DNA of 64,000 nt, from assembly GCA_963930775.1 (NCBI GenBank), contig OZ005689.1, positions 9,064,854-9,128,853 of the forward strand. The letters are read 5' to 3'. How positions within the stretch are numbered: position 1 is the stretch's first letter; each line of letters begins with the position of its first letter. A program made the position numbers and the translations under genes. Below the pieces are notes generated by a model. That model was not told where the DNA came from and did not search any database. It worked only from the letters and a program-made list of their open reading frames with translations. This document shows, one piece after another, positions 23,101 to 33,228 of this stretch. The DNA comes from Cliona cf. orientalis (Eukaryota > Porifera > Demospongiae > Clionaida > Clionaidae).

Positions 23101-26100
23101 TAGACTACCAACACCCCAATACCTAGAGCTCTCTCGAGCACAAAACCCTCGGCACATTGTATGGCATTAGCTACACGTTTCAGTGTTGCACACAGAAAAG
23201 TGGGTGAAGTGCTGGGGGTGAAGCTATTATATAACAATAAGGGCTGAAGACGAGGCTAATCATAATTATTGAATACTATACCACAGAAGTGTTGTTTATG
23301 GTAACCGTTCAAAACGTTCACAGTAGCTAACAATGTTACGTAACAACCCTGATGTGCTATACGCACAATAATATTAATCTCTATAATACAGCCAATGTAC
23401 ATTGTCTCCATTCTGCAATGTTCTTCAAGATGTTGGGGCTCCAGTCAGGACCTGCAGTGTCGATAGAGATCTATTCAGTGAATGTAGCCTCGTTCAATTC
23501 TCACCTGGACAAGTTCCATTGGAGTTTCAGGTATTATAATATTATCATGCACTAGGGAGTATGATACCACAAGAGAGTCTTATACAACAACACCATGCAC
23601 TGCATGGTGCATAATACGTAAAATGACATACAAGGACATAATAATAATTCAGAACTTGTACAAAATTTAATAATTATTACTTTCTTGAAAGTTATCGCAA
23701 GCTTCTTGAAATTGCAGTATTTCAATTCTGGACCCAATTTTGGATCTGATGTTGCTCCCAACGTTGGAAGTAGTTTTGTATTCATGGATTATTGTCCTTT
23801 TGAAAGTCCTTTCTCAGTGAGTGCAATACATACTATCATAGTAATAATGGATGCTATCATAGTGTTACAGTACGTATAACGGTGAGGAAATAGCTAATAT
23901 GAATGAATACCGCTTCAGTACTGCATTATCGGATTTATGACATTGTAATACATAATATTGTTATTTCCAAAATGGATGTGGACAGATTCGAGAGAACTTT
24001 CCACAATTTAATATGTCATGAATAGTATTTTTTTTCCATACTACTGTTACCGTAACAGATAAAATTTAATATTGGTTCTTTGTACTTATTAGATTGACAT
24101 TCCGGCTTCATCTTGCTCCAACGTGCTTGATGCACCAGGGGACAACATTGCTGGTGAGACATACGGCACTGGTTCACGCTGCATAGAGCATGGACAGACC
24201 TGGACTAGAACCTTATCTGGTGGACAGGTCGACACCTATGATATTGGTGTTGGCTGCTATCAGGTGAGCGAATATTGTAGCTTTATTGCAGTACCCCGGT
24301 ATATGCAGCCATTATCCACAGTACTTTCAACTCTTGAACGAGGATGATAATTAAAATAAAACCTCTTTCGTTATGTCAGTGAGTATCCAGTGACAACATT
24401 ACATCTTATATTATTCTTAGCTATATTATCTTATCAGGCCATGTAGACTCTGATTGGTATAGGTAACTACTTTTTTATTTGCATGTAGTACTCCTGTTCA
24501 CAACTTGGAGTGGAAATTCATCTGCTGGGCATTCGTTATTTGTGTTCCTGTGAAGGAGAAGAGGTATAATTATACATACATTATTTCATTCAGTACAATG
24601 ATTGTATACATAGCCTCATTCCCAGGCTCCCCATGGAATCGTTGAAACATGGGAGTGGCCTGGGGACAAGTCTAACACATTGTACATACATGCATTCACT
24701 AATTCATGAGTTTATTACCGACTGCTGTGACTTGTAGTGTGCATAATAATTATTATTACAGCTTCTGATAGACAACACTATTGATGGTGTTCGTTACGAA
24801 AGTTCCTTTATCTGTCCCTCATGTCTCAGCCTCTGCTTTGTAAGTAAGCATCAATAAAAATCTAGTTATGAACTTACATAATGCAATATTATATTCATAG
24901 GATGACCTCGACAATTGCACTAATCCTGGCAAGTTTGTTATTATAGTGACATTATACATTCTTTCACTGAATTTAAATTTTGTCCACCCTCTTCTTTCAG
25001 AGCCTGATGCTTGTCCTGGTCAACAAACCATTGCAGGTAGGCTAGACTAAGTATACTACAGTTATAAAGGGTGCTAAGTCAACATTCTTTCGGGCATTTT
25101 AGTGGCCATGAATACCAGGCTCCCTTCCAGGTGCACTCAATGCTTTGAACGCATTGCCCTAATGCCCTAATGCCTCACTTATTAATTTCAGGTGTTTGAG
25201 AATCACTCCAAGAGGTGTATAAGTTATCACATAATGTGATGTTCAATTACACCCGGCCTGGGGTATAATATGGGTACACTCCTCGACCATGTTTAACAGA
25301 TATACAATGTTTATCGTAACTTATTATCATAATTATTATATTAATTTTGATCAGTGTTGACCCCGCAAAATATGCCGTACATCGGAATATTTTTGTTGGC
25401 AAAATATTTAGCTTGTAAATTTTTTGTATAGTGTAAATTTCGTCTCTATCTTTATTGTTACAGAACCACTTACAAGCAGTACAGTACTGTGCTTTCAGGA
25501 GTATGACTCTGGATCTTGCTTAACACTTCTCGGGCCATCTTCCTCATCGCTGGAGTGCTGTGGGAGTGATGGGGGAAGTGCCTATCAAATATCACTCGGG
25601 GAATGCATCCAGTGTCCAGGTTAGTCTAGTTTACCTACATGCAGATTATCTTTTGCTGTCAATTATCAATGCATTGTAAGTAATTAGCCAGTAGCGTATA
25701 TCCTCGACCCAATACTTAAAAAGAAATATACTAATTATTGTAGAAACATTACTGGAATATATTATAGAATTCAGGTCTTTTGAGTATATCGTTATAGTAA
25801 TTAAGTTATTTCATGAAACAAGCTTAAGCATGTATAATAGACTAACCTTATAAATAATTTTATACAGATCAACCTACAGTAGCTCCAGTAACTCCTGGAC
25901 CAGTAACTCCTGGACCAGTAACTCCTGGACCAGTAACTCCTGGACCAGTAACTCCTGAACCAGTAACTCCTGGACCAGTAACTCCTGGCCCAGTAACTCC
26001 TGGACCAGTAACTCCTGGCCCAGTAACTCCTGGACCAATAGCTCCAGTAACGCCTGGACCAGTAGCTCCTGGACCAGATCCCCGGAGTGGTGGTGGCTTC

Positions 26101-26145
26101 TGTGCAATGAGGAGACTCAAGAGACGCAAAAGAGAAGATTTTTAA
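17146..26145 (+). CDS. Leishmanolysin-like zinc metallopeptidase (M8) with Pro/Thr-rich C-terminus
   Basis: About 21 exons, roughly 770 residues. Exons: 17146-17265, 17761-17841, 17949-17979, 18485-18567, 18625-18739, 19355-19542, 19872-19971, 20029-20126, 20770-20881, 21528-21635, 22600-22676, 22756-22866, 23392-23530, 23718-23816, 24093-24263, 24489-24563, 24762-24839, 24901-24928, 25001-25036, 25464-25619, 25868-26145. A signal peptide (MRIIILVIQVVLLLAYTDPA) is followed by a Cys/His-rich pro-region. The zinc site HELTH is in exon 7 and is followed by FSPGLYPFFRDENG. The third His lies in GTAFAHWEHRVVG and the Met-turn in NEAMTG, all classical M8 features. DYCPF and paired Cys follow. The C-terminus has (VTPGP)n repeats and ends basic, with no membrane helix, so secretion is likely. 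The join of exon 1 (phase 0) to 17761 is not in frame, so a small exon is probably missed. The intron at 24929 uses a GC donor. Confidence 0.85.
18888..19077 (+). mobile_element. Intronic MITE, TACCGTAAATCACGAATATTTCG
   Basis: Inverted ends TACCGTAAATCACGAATATT / AATATTCGTGAATTACGGTA. Contains GGTCGTGTGTCCGAAAATTA. Sits in the intron after exon 5 of the leishmanolysin-like gene; a diverged copy in opposite orientation lies in the next intron. Confidence 0.8.
19580..19762 (-). mobile_element. Intronic MITE, second copy, inverted
   Basis: TACCATAAATCACAAATAAT ... GAAATATTCGCAATTTTTGGTA. The internal CAGGCTGTCCGAAAATATTT is the complement of the 18888 copy, so the two copies face opposite ways in adjacent introns. 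Confidence 0.75.
20175..20417. repeat. Long foldback in leishmanolysin intron
   Basis: Arms of about 105 bp: AACATCAGAAATTAACTTTC ... CATCAGGCCTAACTCATCAA and its complement TTGATGAGTTAGGCCTGATG ... TAATTTCTGATGT, with a loop of about 30 bp holding ACTGTAGCACTTGTATA. The right border adjoins a tRNA-like SINE, and the motif TACTGTAGCACTTGTATA is inverted at 20588-20611. Confidence 0.8.
20478..20556 (+). repeat. tRNA-derived SINE head
   Basis: GGTACCTCAATTGGTAGAGC resembles an A box and GGGTTCGATCCCCACT a B box. The anticodon region (ACACCAGAGAATCTGATGTG) cannot form a regular 5-bp stem with a 7-nt loop, so this is a SINE-like relic, not a tRNA gene. An AAAATCTT hairpin follows at 20560-20585. 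Confidence 0.6.
21182..21217. repeat. Poly-G tract (27 + 8)
   Basis: G run broken by a single A at 21209, in an intron. Confidence 0.9.
21296..21379. repeat. Perfect 84-bp palindrome
   Basis: CTTCTTGAGCATTCCTTCAG ... CTGAAGGAATGCTCAAGAAG with virtually no loop, centred on CATTATAATG. Sits directly beside a second hairpin (21388-21495) in the same intron. Confidence 0.85.
21388..21495. repeat. Second hairpin with an internal direct repeat
   Basis: ATGGATAGATATACGTGCAG ... CTGCACGTATATCTATCCAT form 38-bp arms. The left side carries an extra near-copy of ACGTGCAATAAGATACATAC, so part of the arm is duplicated. Confidence 0.8.
22106..22513. mobile_element. Intronic MITE, GCTTGTCCAAAGT termini
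   Basis: Left TAAGGGAGCTTGTCCAAAGT, right ACTTTGGACAAGCCCCCTA; both arms then share ATTAATGTCAT and G-rich patches. About 0.4 kb, non-coding. Confidence 0.7.
25876..26075 (+). repeat. 15-bp coding minisatellite (VTPGP)n
   Basis: About a dozen copies of GTAACTCCTGGACCA in the last exon of the leishmanolysin-like gene, encoding VTPGP with few variants (VTPEP, IAP, VAP). The 15-bp unit keeps the frame whatever the copy number, so length polymorphism is expected. It also leaves antisense frames open, which I do not count as genes. Confidence 0.9.
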
Positions 26146-28088
26146 TTATTAACATCAGATTATTAACTCAATTTACATCACTATGTGTAAGCTACACATA
26201 TAATTATTACAATTCAAACTCTTTGAATCGATAATATTCTCTGAACAACCTATGGACAGTCTACACTGTATTATCCACTTTGCCATTTGAGTGAGAAGAA
26301 GTGGTATGGTGTATTCAAAACCCCATTTTCCCACAATTTTAATTGTTGATAAAAACTGAGGTCCATTATCTCACACCATAATAATTATAGAGAGAACATA
26401 CCATTCAGGACTTTGGCAACTCCACTTGTGGTTGGCAATGCCCTTATGATGTTTTCAACCTCCCCACCGTTTTAAATATTTTATCACAGTCCTCACAAAA
26501 AATGTAGCTAATTAAATTACAATGTTCTCTCCTCTAGTCTACGTAAAAGTTTAATATTATTATGCAATCCCTTTTCTGAGTATGCATGCTTTTATATTGG
26601 CTGCCACCAGAAATAGTTGATAATAATATTATATTTAATATTTACGATTAAGAGTGAGAGGGAGTGCAAGAGATTAGTTGGGGGGTCAAGGTTAGATTAT
26701 GTAATAGCTAATGGATGGTAGCCGGAGAATTATGAGAGACAACCACCTGAGGGTGCACGTGGAGCATGCGATGATGGGTGATTCACTGAAGTACCATAAT
26801 ATTATTATTATAATCCATCACGAAAATTAATTAAAATGATTTTTTTATGGATTGGATGGTGCATGACCACGATAAGCACACTTTAATTTGGACAACCCTT
26901 TATTCAAGGTGGTGAACCTCACTGTGATCATGATTTTTTAACATCCTTTTGAGCTAGCAGCTGCAGGCAGGTTTGTTACTTCAAGATCAATCTTTGAAAT
27001 TGTCATAATCATAGTGCTTCCATACAAATCTAGTAGTTCAGAGGTATCACCACAAGATCGAGTGCATGAGCCTGACTCTGTGGACATTATAATAATTATT
27101 TATACTATTCTGGTCAGTGCTATAGGCCTTAATTGGCACATTATGCATAATTTGAGCATACTTCTCTGACTTGAGCCTAATTGCAACATTAATAATTTTT
27201 ATGAGCATAACGACACACTAAATGTACAAAAGTTAATGAACAGTTAAGAAGCATCACTCCAATTTCAACTTAGCTTCATGACTGCTGGGATGTCTCTAAA
27301 AAACTCGATCACCAAAACAACTTAGTGGTTTTGGCCACATGACAAGGTCAAAGGTCAGTTTAAATGAGCATAATGGGTTACATCAAAAGCACAATAATGT
27401 GATTTTTGGAGCAGAGGAGCATAGCATAATAGCTCAGTTTTTTTTGCCAATCAAGGCATAGACTAAGTCAGTGCCACCCTCCCCAACATTTGGGGGATAA
27501 TTGCAAAATTTAATGGAATAAGATGTTCATAATAATATTATTGTACAGGATATATTGAGATAAAAATTTAATAATGGAATTAAAAAAAGTAATAATGATA
27601 GCCACAATGTCATGTACCACACATGTGTTGTATAATATTATACACTTAGTAGATAAGCTCTAGATCTGAGTAAAAAACAACTAACAGTGGCCTTATAATT
27701 ATAACTAGGAGTGCTAACGTTGACAATAATTTCTTTACAACAACCATAAGCACATAATACCATTATAGCCACCATAGTGCCCCTGGCAAGGCCCACTCCT
27801 GTGTAAGTGCCCATAATATTATTACAGGAGCTTGTTTCAAGGGGTCAATGTAGCAGCTTCAAAATAAATTATTATGGAGATGTTACATGCTGGGTCTACA
27901 CCAATGCGGGCCAAAATCGTTAGTTACGTTTAGTGTCCATGCATATGGGGGACTCTTTCTCAGGATACTATAATATACTGTAACAGTAATATGATTTTCA
28001 CAAAAATAATGCAAATCAATGGTACATGTCAACTATGTGCATATAAAACTAATAATTATTACCATTAATTTTACACTATACATGTAGA
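26146..28088. other. Convergent intergenic region
   Basis: Lies between two gene 3' ends facing each other. AT-rich. 27770-27985 contains a repeat also seen at 43855 and 48900 (ATAGTG...GGCAAG...CCCAC, TGTAAGTGCCCAT). No exon seen. Confidence 0.5.
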
Positions 28089-28622
28089 TTAAAGTTTGTC
28101 CCCCCTCACTTCACTGAAAGGTGCCACTAGAGCTCTCTTTAGTTTTTCAGAAAGCTCTTTAAGTGCTGAATCAGCCAACAAAGCGACTAGTCCCTCCCAT
28201 GTCATAGGATATTTCATATGCTTTGGCAGGCTACAAGCATTGTCAAACCACTCTTGAAACACTTTACATACTCGGGAGTAGTTGTTACGCCCATCATCAC
28301 CGATACTCTCAATGTGTCCTTCATCAAATCCAAGGCACCTTCCAATCCGGTCCCACTTGGCTTTAGCAGAATCATAAATCCGAAGTTCCTGAACTTTTTC
28401 ATTTTCACTCTCTTTCCACTTTATAAGGCTCAGAAAGTGGTTTTTGACCTCAAGGTGATTGATATTATTATCTGGAGATAATGGCTATCGTAAATACAAT
28501 ACCTATACTAAACTTCTTTACACATACCGACTTGATCACAGTATTCGTAGTCATCAGCTACAGGGGATAGTCTTTGCTTCTTAGTTGGTGGGGGACCAAG
28601 AATTGTGAAACTAGCAGAAATA
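28089..28622 (-). CDS. Death-domain protein, C-terminal exons
   Basis: Two exons on the minus strand: about 28622/28610 to 28528, and 28471 to 28089, joined in phase (donor GTATGT, acceptor CTCCAG). The last exon encodes about 125 residues with a death-fold pattern: AKWDRIGRCLGFDEGHIESI, then VFQEWFDNAC, then YPMTWEGLVALLADSALKEL. The W-x2-IG-x-LG start and TWEGL near the last helix are typical of invertebrate death domains. The upstream exon has a Pro/Lys patch (LGPPPTKKQRLSP) that resembles a nuclear-localisation signal. The 5' exons were not found. The gene ends 430 bp or more after the astacin-like stop on the same strand, so it may be separate or an alternative 3' end of that gene. A homotypic adaptor role is inferred from the family. 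Confidence 0.6.
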
Positions 28623-28737
28623 CTGGTATCTAGTTGTCAGCAATGTGTGTATAATGAGCATTGCCAAATACTACAGTCAAGTATAATGCAAACATTATAA
28701 AGTACCATTTCGTAATGCAATTTTGCCACCTATAGAT

Positions 28738-28920
28738 ACACTGTTAGAAAAAAGGTGCTACTGTAACACCTTTTGGGGTACTTGTAGTGATTTTATGTTT
28801 GATACCCTAGCTAGGGCGCACAGATTTTGACACCCTATTATACTAACACCCTATGGGTGCTAGGATTTGGCGCTACCACAACACCCTTATATATGGCCCT
28901 ATATTCTCCCACCCTATGCA
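28738..28920. repeat. Dispersed repeat, GTTAGAAAAAAGGTG family
   Basis: ACTGTTAGAAAAAAGGTGCTAC ... CACCCTATGCAT, also at 13710-13760 in shortened form. It contains several ACACCCTA/GGGTG blocks. Confidence 0.5.
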
Positions 28921-29057
28921 TGTGCTGGATCACCACAGCTTTTTGGTGAAAATTCTTATCTGTGAATTTTTTTCATAACTGTGTTAATGATTAATATGGC
29001 AAGCTTTACTGTAGTAACTATAGTAATAATAATATTATTTCTTATAGTTAATTCTAT

Positions 29058-32000
29058 TTATTTAATACAGAGATAGCAGGATTTGGCGAAATTAGCATCT
29101 AGCAAAAATTCCGGCTTTACATTACCTTTATACAATTTCTTCAATAATTCCATGTCTAAGGCAGAAGGTTCATCAGCCAGGGACTCATGACGCATATGGA
29201 CACCCTGAATAGCTTTAGCTGACTTCTCTGGCAGTCTTTTCTGCTCAAGGTCTCGTTTCACTTTGTCTTCACTTGCGTATCCATGAGTTAGCCAATTCTT
29301 TTTGAACCTGTAAGGTTTATAATAATTATGTATAAAGTGTCTGGTCTTGTGTTGATCCAAATCAGTACTATCATACTTACCAGTAATGCATCACACTCTT
29401 AGGATCATACTTCGTATGAGCAGCTGACTCTGTTTTGTTTAGTTTATCATACCTCTCCTTGAATGCATCATCAGACATGTGCAGATCAGCCTTCATTCTA
29501 CTCTTATTATCGATGTACGGTTCAATATGCATCCAAAAGTCTGATCGCTGATGCTCATGATACAGGCCAAGAGCGTGGCCAAATTCGTGAATCACTAAGT
29601 GCTTTTTATACGAATCAGCTCCTTGACTGAGATCCAACCACATGGTGGGTTCATCACTGCGAACATTCTCAGCGTCACGGCCTACTAAGGACTCATTTCT
29701 TTTTTTGTCTGCAGCATATATTGTGATTGTATATGCATATACATGTACAATGGAACCTGTTTAAGCGGTCACCATTGGGCCAAATACCTGTCACTTCTCC
29801 TACGAGCCACACCCCCTATGGTTTGCATATTGCAGCCACCTCTAATGCAGCCAGACCTAAGTGGTTGCAAATGTAACTTTGGGCTGCAATAGAGCAGTGT
29901 AGGGCACTGTAAAGTGCTGGGAATGCCTGCAAGCACGATTAGCAGGTGGTCTAACAAACCCACAAGTTGTACCTGGCAGCCAAGTGGGGATTCCCTGGGT
30001 GCTGTCCTACAGTGGCCACTATAGGCAGGCTAATTTGTACTAGTGTAAATGCCATGGGACCTGGCTAACTGGCTGGTATAGCAATAGGCAGGTGGCCGTC
30101 TTATCCAGGCTGCATTCCATAGTAAAATTAATACATTGTGGTTGTTTGGGACCTACAGGATGTGGCTGCATTAAGGTGGTGACCGCCTTATCCAGATCTG
30201 CAAGAGTTGTCCATGCATGGACAACTCTTGATCGAACTGTGAATATTACTGTCATATTCATTGGGCGCGTACACTTATTAGACAATACTTCACAATGGGA
30301 AGGTGCATGTGTTTAATAAGTATAATAATATTATGTGTACCTATTGACTAGACTTTACGGTATTACCCCTATACTTTTATGCATAATATTGCACAATTAT
30401 TTATAGCTGCACCAGTTCTGCTGTAGAATGCATATTATAATAATATTGTGATAGTACTGCACTACAGTGGCACAGATTACATTTATAAGATCTTACCCGG
30501 GCCCTACAAATCATGCATGTAGCTATACTCACATACACAAGTAATGATGAAAACGACTGTCTTTATAATAATATGTATAACCACGACTCACTGTTAAAGT
30601 AAACACGGATATCCGACTTTGCCTCATCAGTGTACATCTTGAAAGAAGGAATGATTCCACCACCCCTGTGACTCCACTGATTTGCCCAGCTAATAATATT
30701 TTCAAAGTTTATGTAACTTCCTGCACACGTCCAATCTTTTGGGATAGCGCCAAGAAATTGCACTAGAAGTACTTTTCTCGATCGCCACACATATCGTGGA
30801 CTTGCACAAGCTGGCATAAGCATTCCGTCAGAGTCAATTTCAGATCCTACGATATGATCGATTGTGGTGCACCAACTAGTGATCTTCACAATAAGGAAAG
30901 CTATAATAATAATTATTATTATTGGGGATAAGAAATTATGCTTACAGGTACAGGTGTAATCGGTGTCTTTGTCACTAAACTTTTACAAGTGTTGTTCTGT
31001 TCCAGAATTATACCTATCAGCTGAGTTAATGAACTAACATTAATATAAGATTGTCGTAACATTTATATTCATTAATAATATTATTGTACCTTCTGCTTGT
31101 TCTTATTTAAGTGAAACTTAAATCCTGGAGAGACTTCAATCTCCAGAGAAAGTTCATCTTTCAAGATACTAAGGAAATACGCTCCATCAATTTTAGCACC
31201 TGGTTTAAGAGTTGATACAATCATAATCTCAGCTTGGGATGTGACGTGCACGAAATAAAACCTTTAATTTTATCAATATCTTCCTTATAGTCATCAAAAA
31301 ATTCTTCAAGGAGCAACTTTGATAGATCCTCAACTCCCACATTGGCAGATACTTCTATACAGTGTGATAGTATAGTTACTATCAAAATTAATTAGCCCAA
31401 GACTTAATAATATGAATTTCTCTTTTACAAAACTTGCTTTCAACTAATAGCATGTTATAATGGTACATGTGGTAGCTATACGCTCACATTGTAATAATTA
31501 TAGTGCGTGCACAGGTGACTATCGACATCGATAGCAAAAAGTCTCGATGCTCCAATCATAGAGACAAGGTTGACTATAACTAAACTTCAGGATTGGTTGT
31601 GGTACGGTGCTATATGCACACTACGTACATGTTTTATATAGACCCAAGCAATGGCTTTATTTTTACTAAGCGTAAGCCAGGGAAGTTTGACTGGCCATAC
31701 TTGTCACAGAAAACAACACACAGATTGTAGGAAGTTATTCGCTGAATACATTCTCTACTATGCTTACTAATTTTTGTATCAGACTAAGAGGCTTTGTCTG
31801 GCCAGCTAGTCCCATTCCCCCTCTCCTATTCATTATACTGAGGTTTAGTGCCAACGGAAAGGGTCTATACAGTAACTTTTGCTAAATTAAATGTGCTATC
31901 ATGTAATTGATCAATGGGAGCCCAAAAGATAGATTCTGTCCCCTTGTTAATTACGCAATTAGTAGTAACAAGTTTGCTTAGCTACACCGTTGCTATGGTA

Positions 32001-33031
32001 AGCTGACTGCAGGTGATGCACCTGACCTTGTAACGTTTATCTAACACACCAATTGCTGACCATGGTGGCCAAACTCTTTTATGTGGGTAGTTCTGAGGAA
32101 TGCTGTAAGAGTTGCTAGACCCTTTCCCTCCACTACATGTCAAAATTATAGTAGTCTGGAGAGGGGATAATATTAAGGGTCTAGCTGGACAGACAACAGT
32201 GAGGCTCTTTTGATCACCATATTTACACCATTATAGCAATAATATTTTTAATTTATAGATGTTATCATTAACAACAGAAAGTAAACTATTGCTACTGGGG
32301 ATATACAATGAATATTAGATGAGGTGCATAGTGAGATTGAGGGAACTCGTCACATTCTTATAGTCATAGTCATACTAGCTACATGATATCCGTAATCATG
32401 CAGCAGTGAGAGTTCTGCACGAATCTATATATGTTATCATTTTCATCAGATCACACTAACATGGGTGTGACTAGACTGTAACTGCAGTGGCCACAAATCA
32501 TTAAATTTTTTGTCGTTTGTTTGTATTAAATCGGGGGGGGGGGGGGGGGGGGGGCAGGCGGGGCAACTGCACCCCCCCCCCCCTCAAAGTTGAAGGTTAT
32601 TAATACTCTTGATGATATGACATAATAATATTGTACGTTCTATGTATGTGCTAATATCAGGCTTGTGGGTGTCTTTTGCCCCCCTGGGCCCAAACTGAGC
32701 TACTTCAGCCGCCTCTGTAAATATTTGGGTTTTTTTTTTTCAAGTTTCTAGACCTATAGCTATTGTTAATGACGAGCTAGTTAATACTTATTATTCTTGA
32801 AACGCTTTTTTTGTCTAGATTTTTCATGCTGTAGCTAGCTAGTCTCATTCTACAAGTTCTGCCGGCGGGTTTACTAATAATTTTGTGACTTTAATAATTC
32901 GCCGGGTTCCTCATGACTCATAGTCTCGGCCCACCCATCCGGCGTCTACATGATTATAAGCTATCATTAAGTATTAAGTAATACTTACTGGGGACACTGT
33001 TATCCACATCGGAGGGGTTAGTAGCAGACAT
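29058..33031 (-). CDS. Astacin-like zinc metallopeptidase (M12A) without signal peptide
   Basis: Six exons, minus strand: 33031-32989, 31354-31090, 31020-30946, 30883-30592, 29708-29381, 29307-29058. All phases agree except one base in exon 2, giving about 417 residues. The catalytic domain begins near 150 (PRYVWRSRKVLLVQFLGAIP). It includes SDIRVYF, the zinc motif HEFGHALGLYHEHQR with H266, E267, H270 and H276, and the Met-turn SVMHYW. The N-terminal 130 residues start MSATNPSDVDNSVP, are acidic and helical, then beta-like (EIMIVSTLKPGAKIDGAYFL), and match nothing I recognise. No signal peptide or standard astacin pro-segment is visible. The frame slips at the T4 run (plus-strand 31257-31260); a fifth T would restore it, so this is an assembly error, an allele or an early pseudogene. 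The catalytic core is intact. Its 5' end faces the CARD-membrane gene. Confidence 0.75.
29741..30200. repeat. Transposon-like fragment in astacin intron 5
   Basis: Begins ACAATGGAACCTGTTTAAGC GGTCACC, a form typical of Tc1/mariner-like non-autonomous ends, and contains several GTGGCCRYCTTATCCAG-type blocks. The right end is unclear. Confidence 0.4.
30201..30230. repeat. Perfect 30-bp palindrome
   Basis: CAAGAGTTGTCCATG followed exactly by its complement, with no loop, in the intron between astacin exons 4 and 5. Confidence 0.85.
32533..32583. repeat. G22 tract followed by C12 tract
   Basis: G run 32533-32554 and C run 32572-32583 separated by 17 bp, able to pair as a hairpin; located in the first intron of the astacin-like gene. 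Confidence 0.85.
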
Positions 33032-33228
33032 CTTTAGCCGCCGTATTTCAATGCTAGGCGAGTAGGCGTACCGCGTGGGAGGAACTGGCGGGAATTCTGT
33101 ACTGAAACGAGTGAGGCGTGGTCACCACAGTGAACTTGAGGATTACTCCCACTTACCACAATAGGCTCTACCGTCTCCTAGGACGATCCAGCGGCACGCA
33201 AGTACTGCTCGTGAGAGACGATCGAGGT
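33032..33228. promoter_or_regulatory. Putative bidirectional promoter
   Basis: 197 bp separate the divergent start codons of the astacin-like gene (minus) and the CARD-membrane gene (plus). It is more GC-rich than the surrounding DNA. 33160-33228 is conserved upstream of the second CARD-membrane gene (CAGC-GCACGCAAGTACT at about 40868), so that part is probably 5' UTR or proximal promoter. No TATA box stands out. Confidence 0.5.

Noticed and set aside
25869-26129. Two long antisense open frames of collagen-like or Leu/Val-rich repeats
   Set aside because: They are the complement of the 15-bp coding minisatellite; a repeat with a multiple-of-three unit leaves several frames open by construction.
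33118-33228. N-terminal extension of the first CARD-membrane protein by 37 residues
   Set aside because: The paralogue has no equivalent extension and starts at the matching ATG; the upstream part is conserved only as non-coding sequence.
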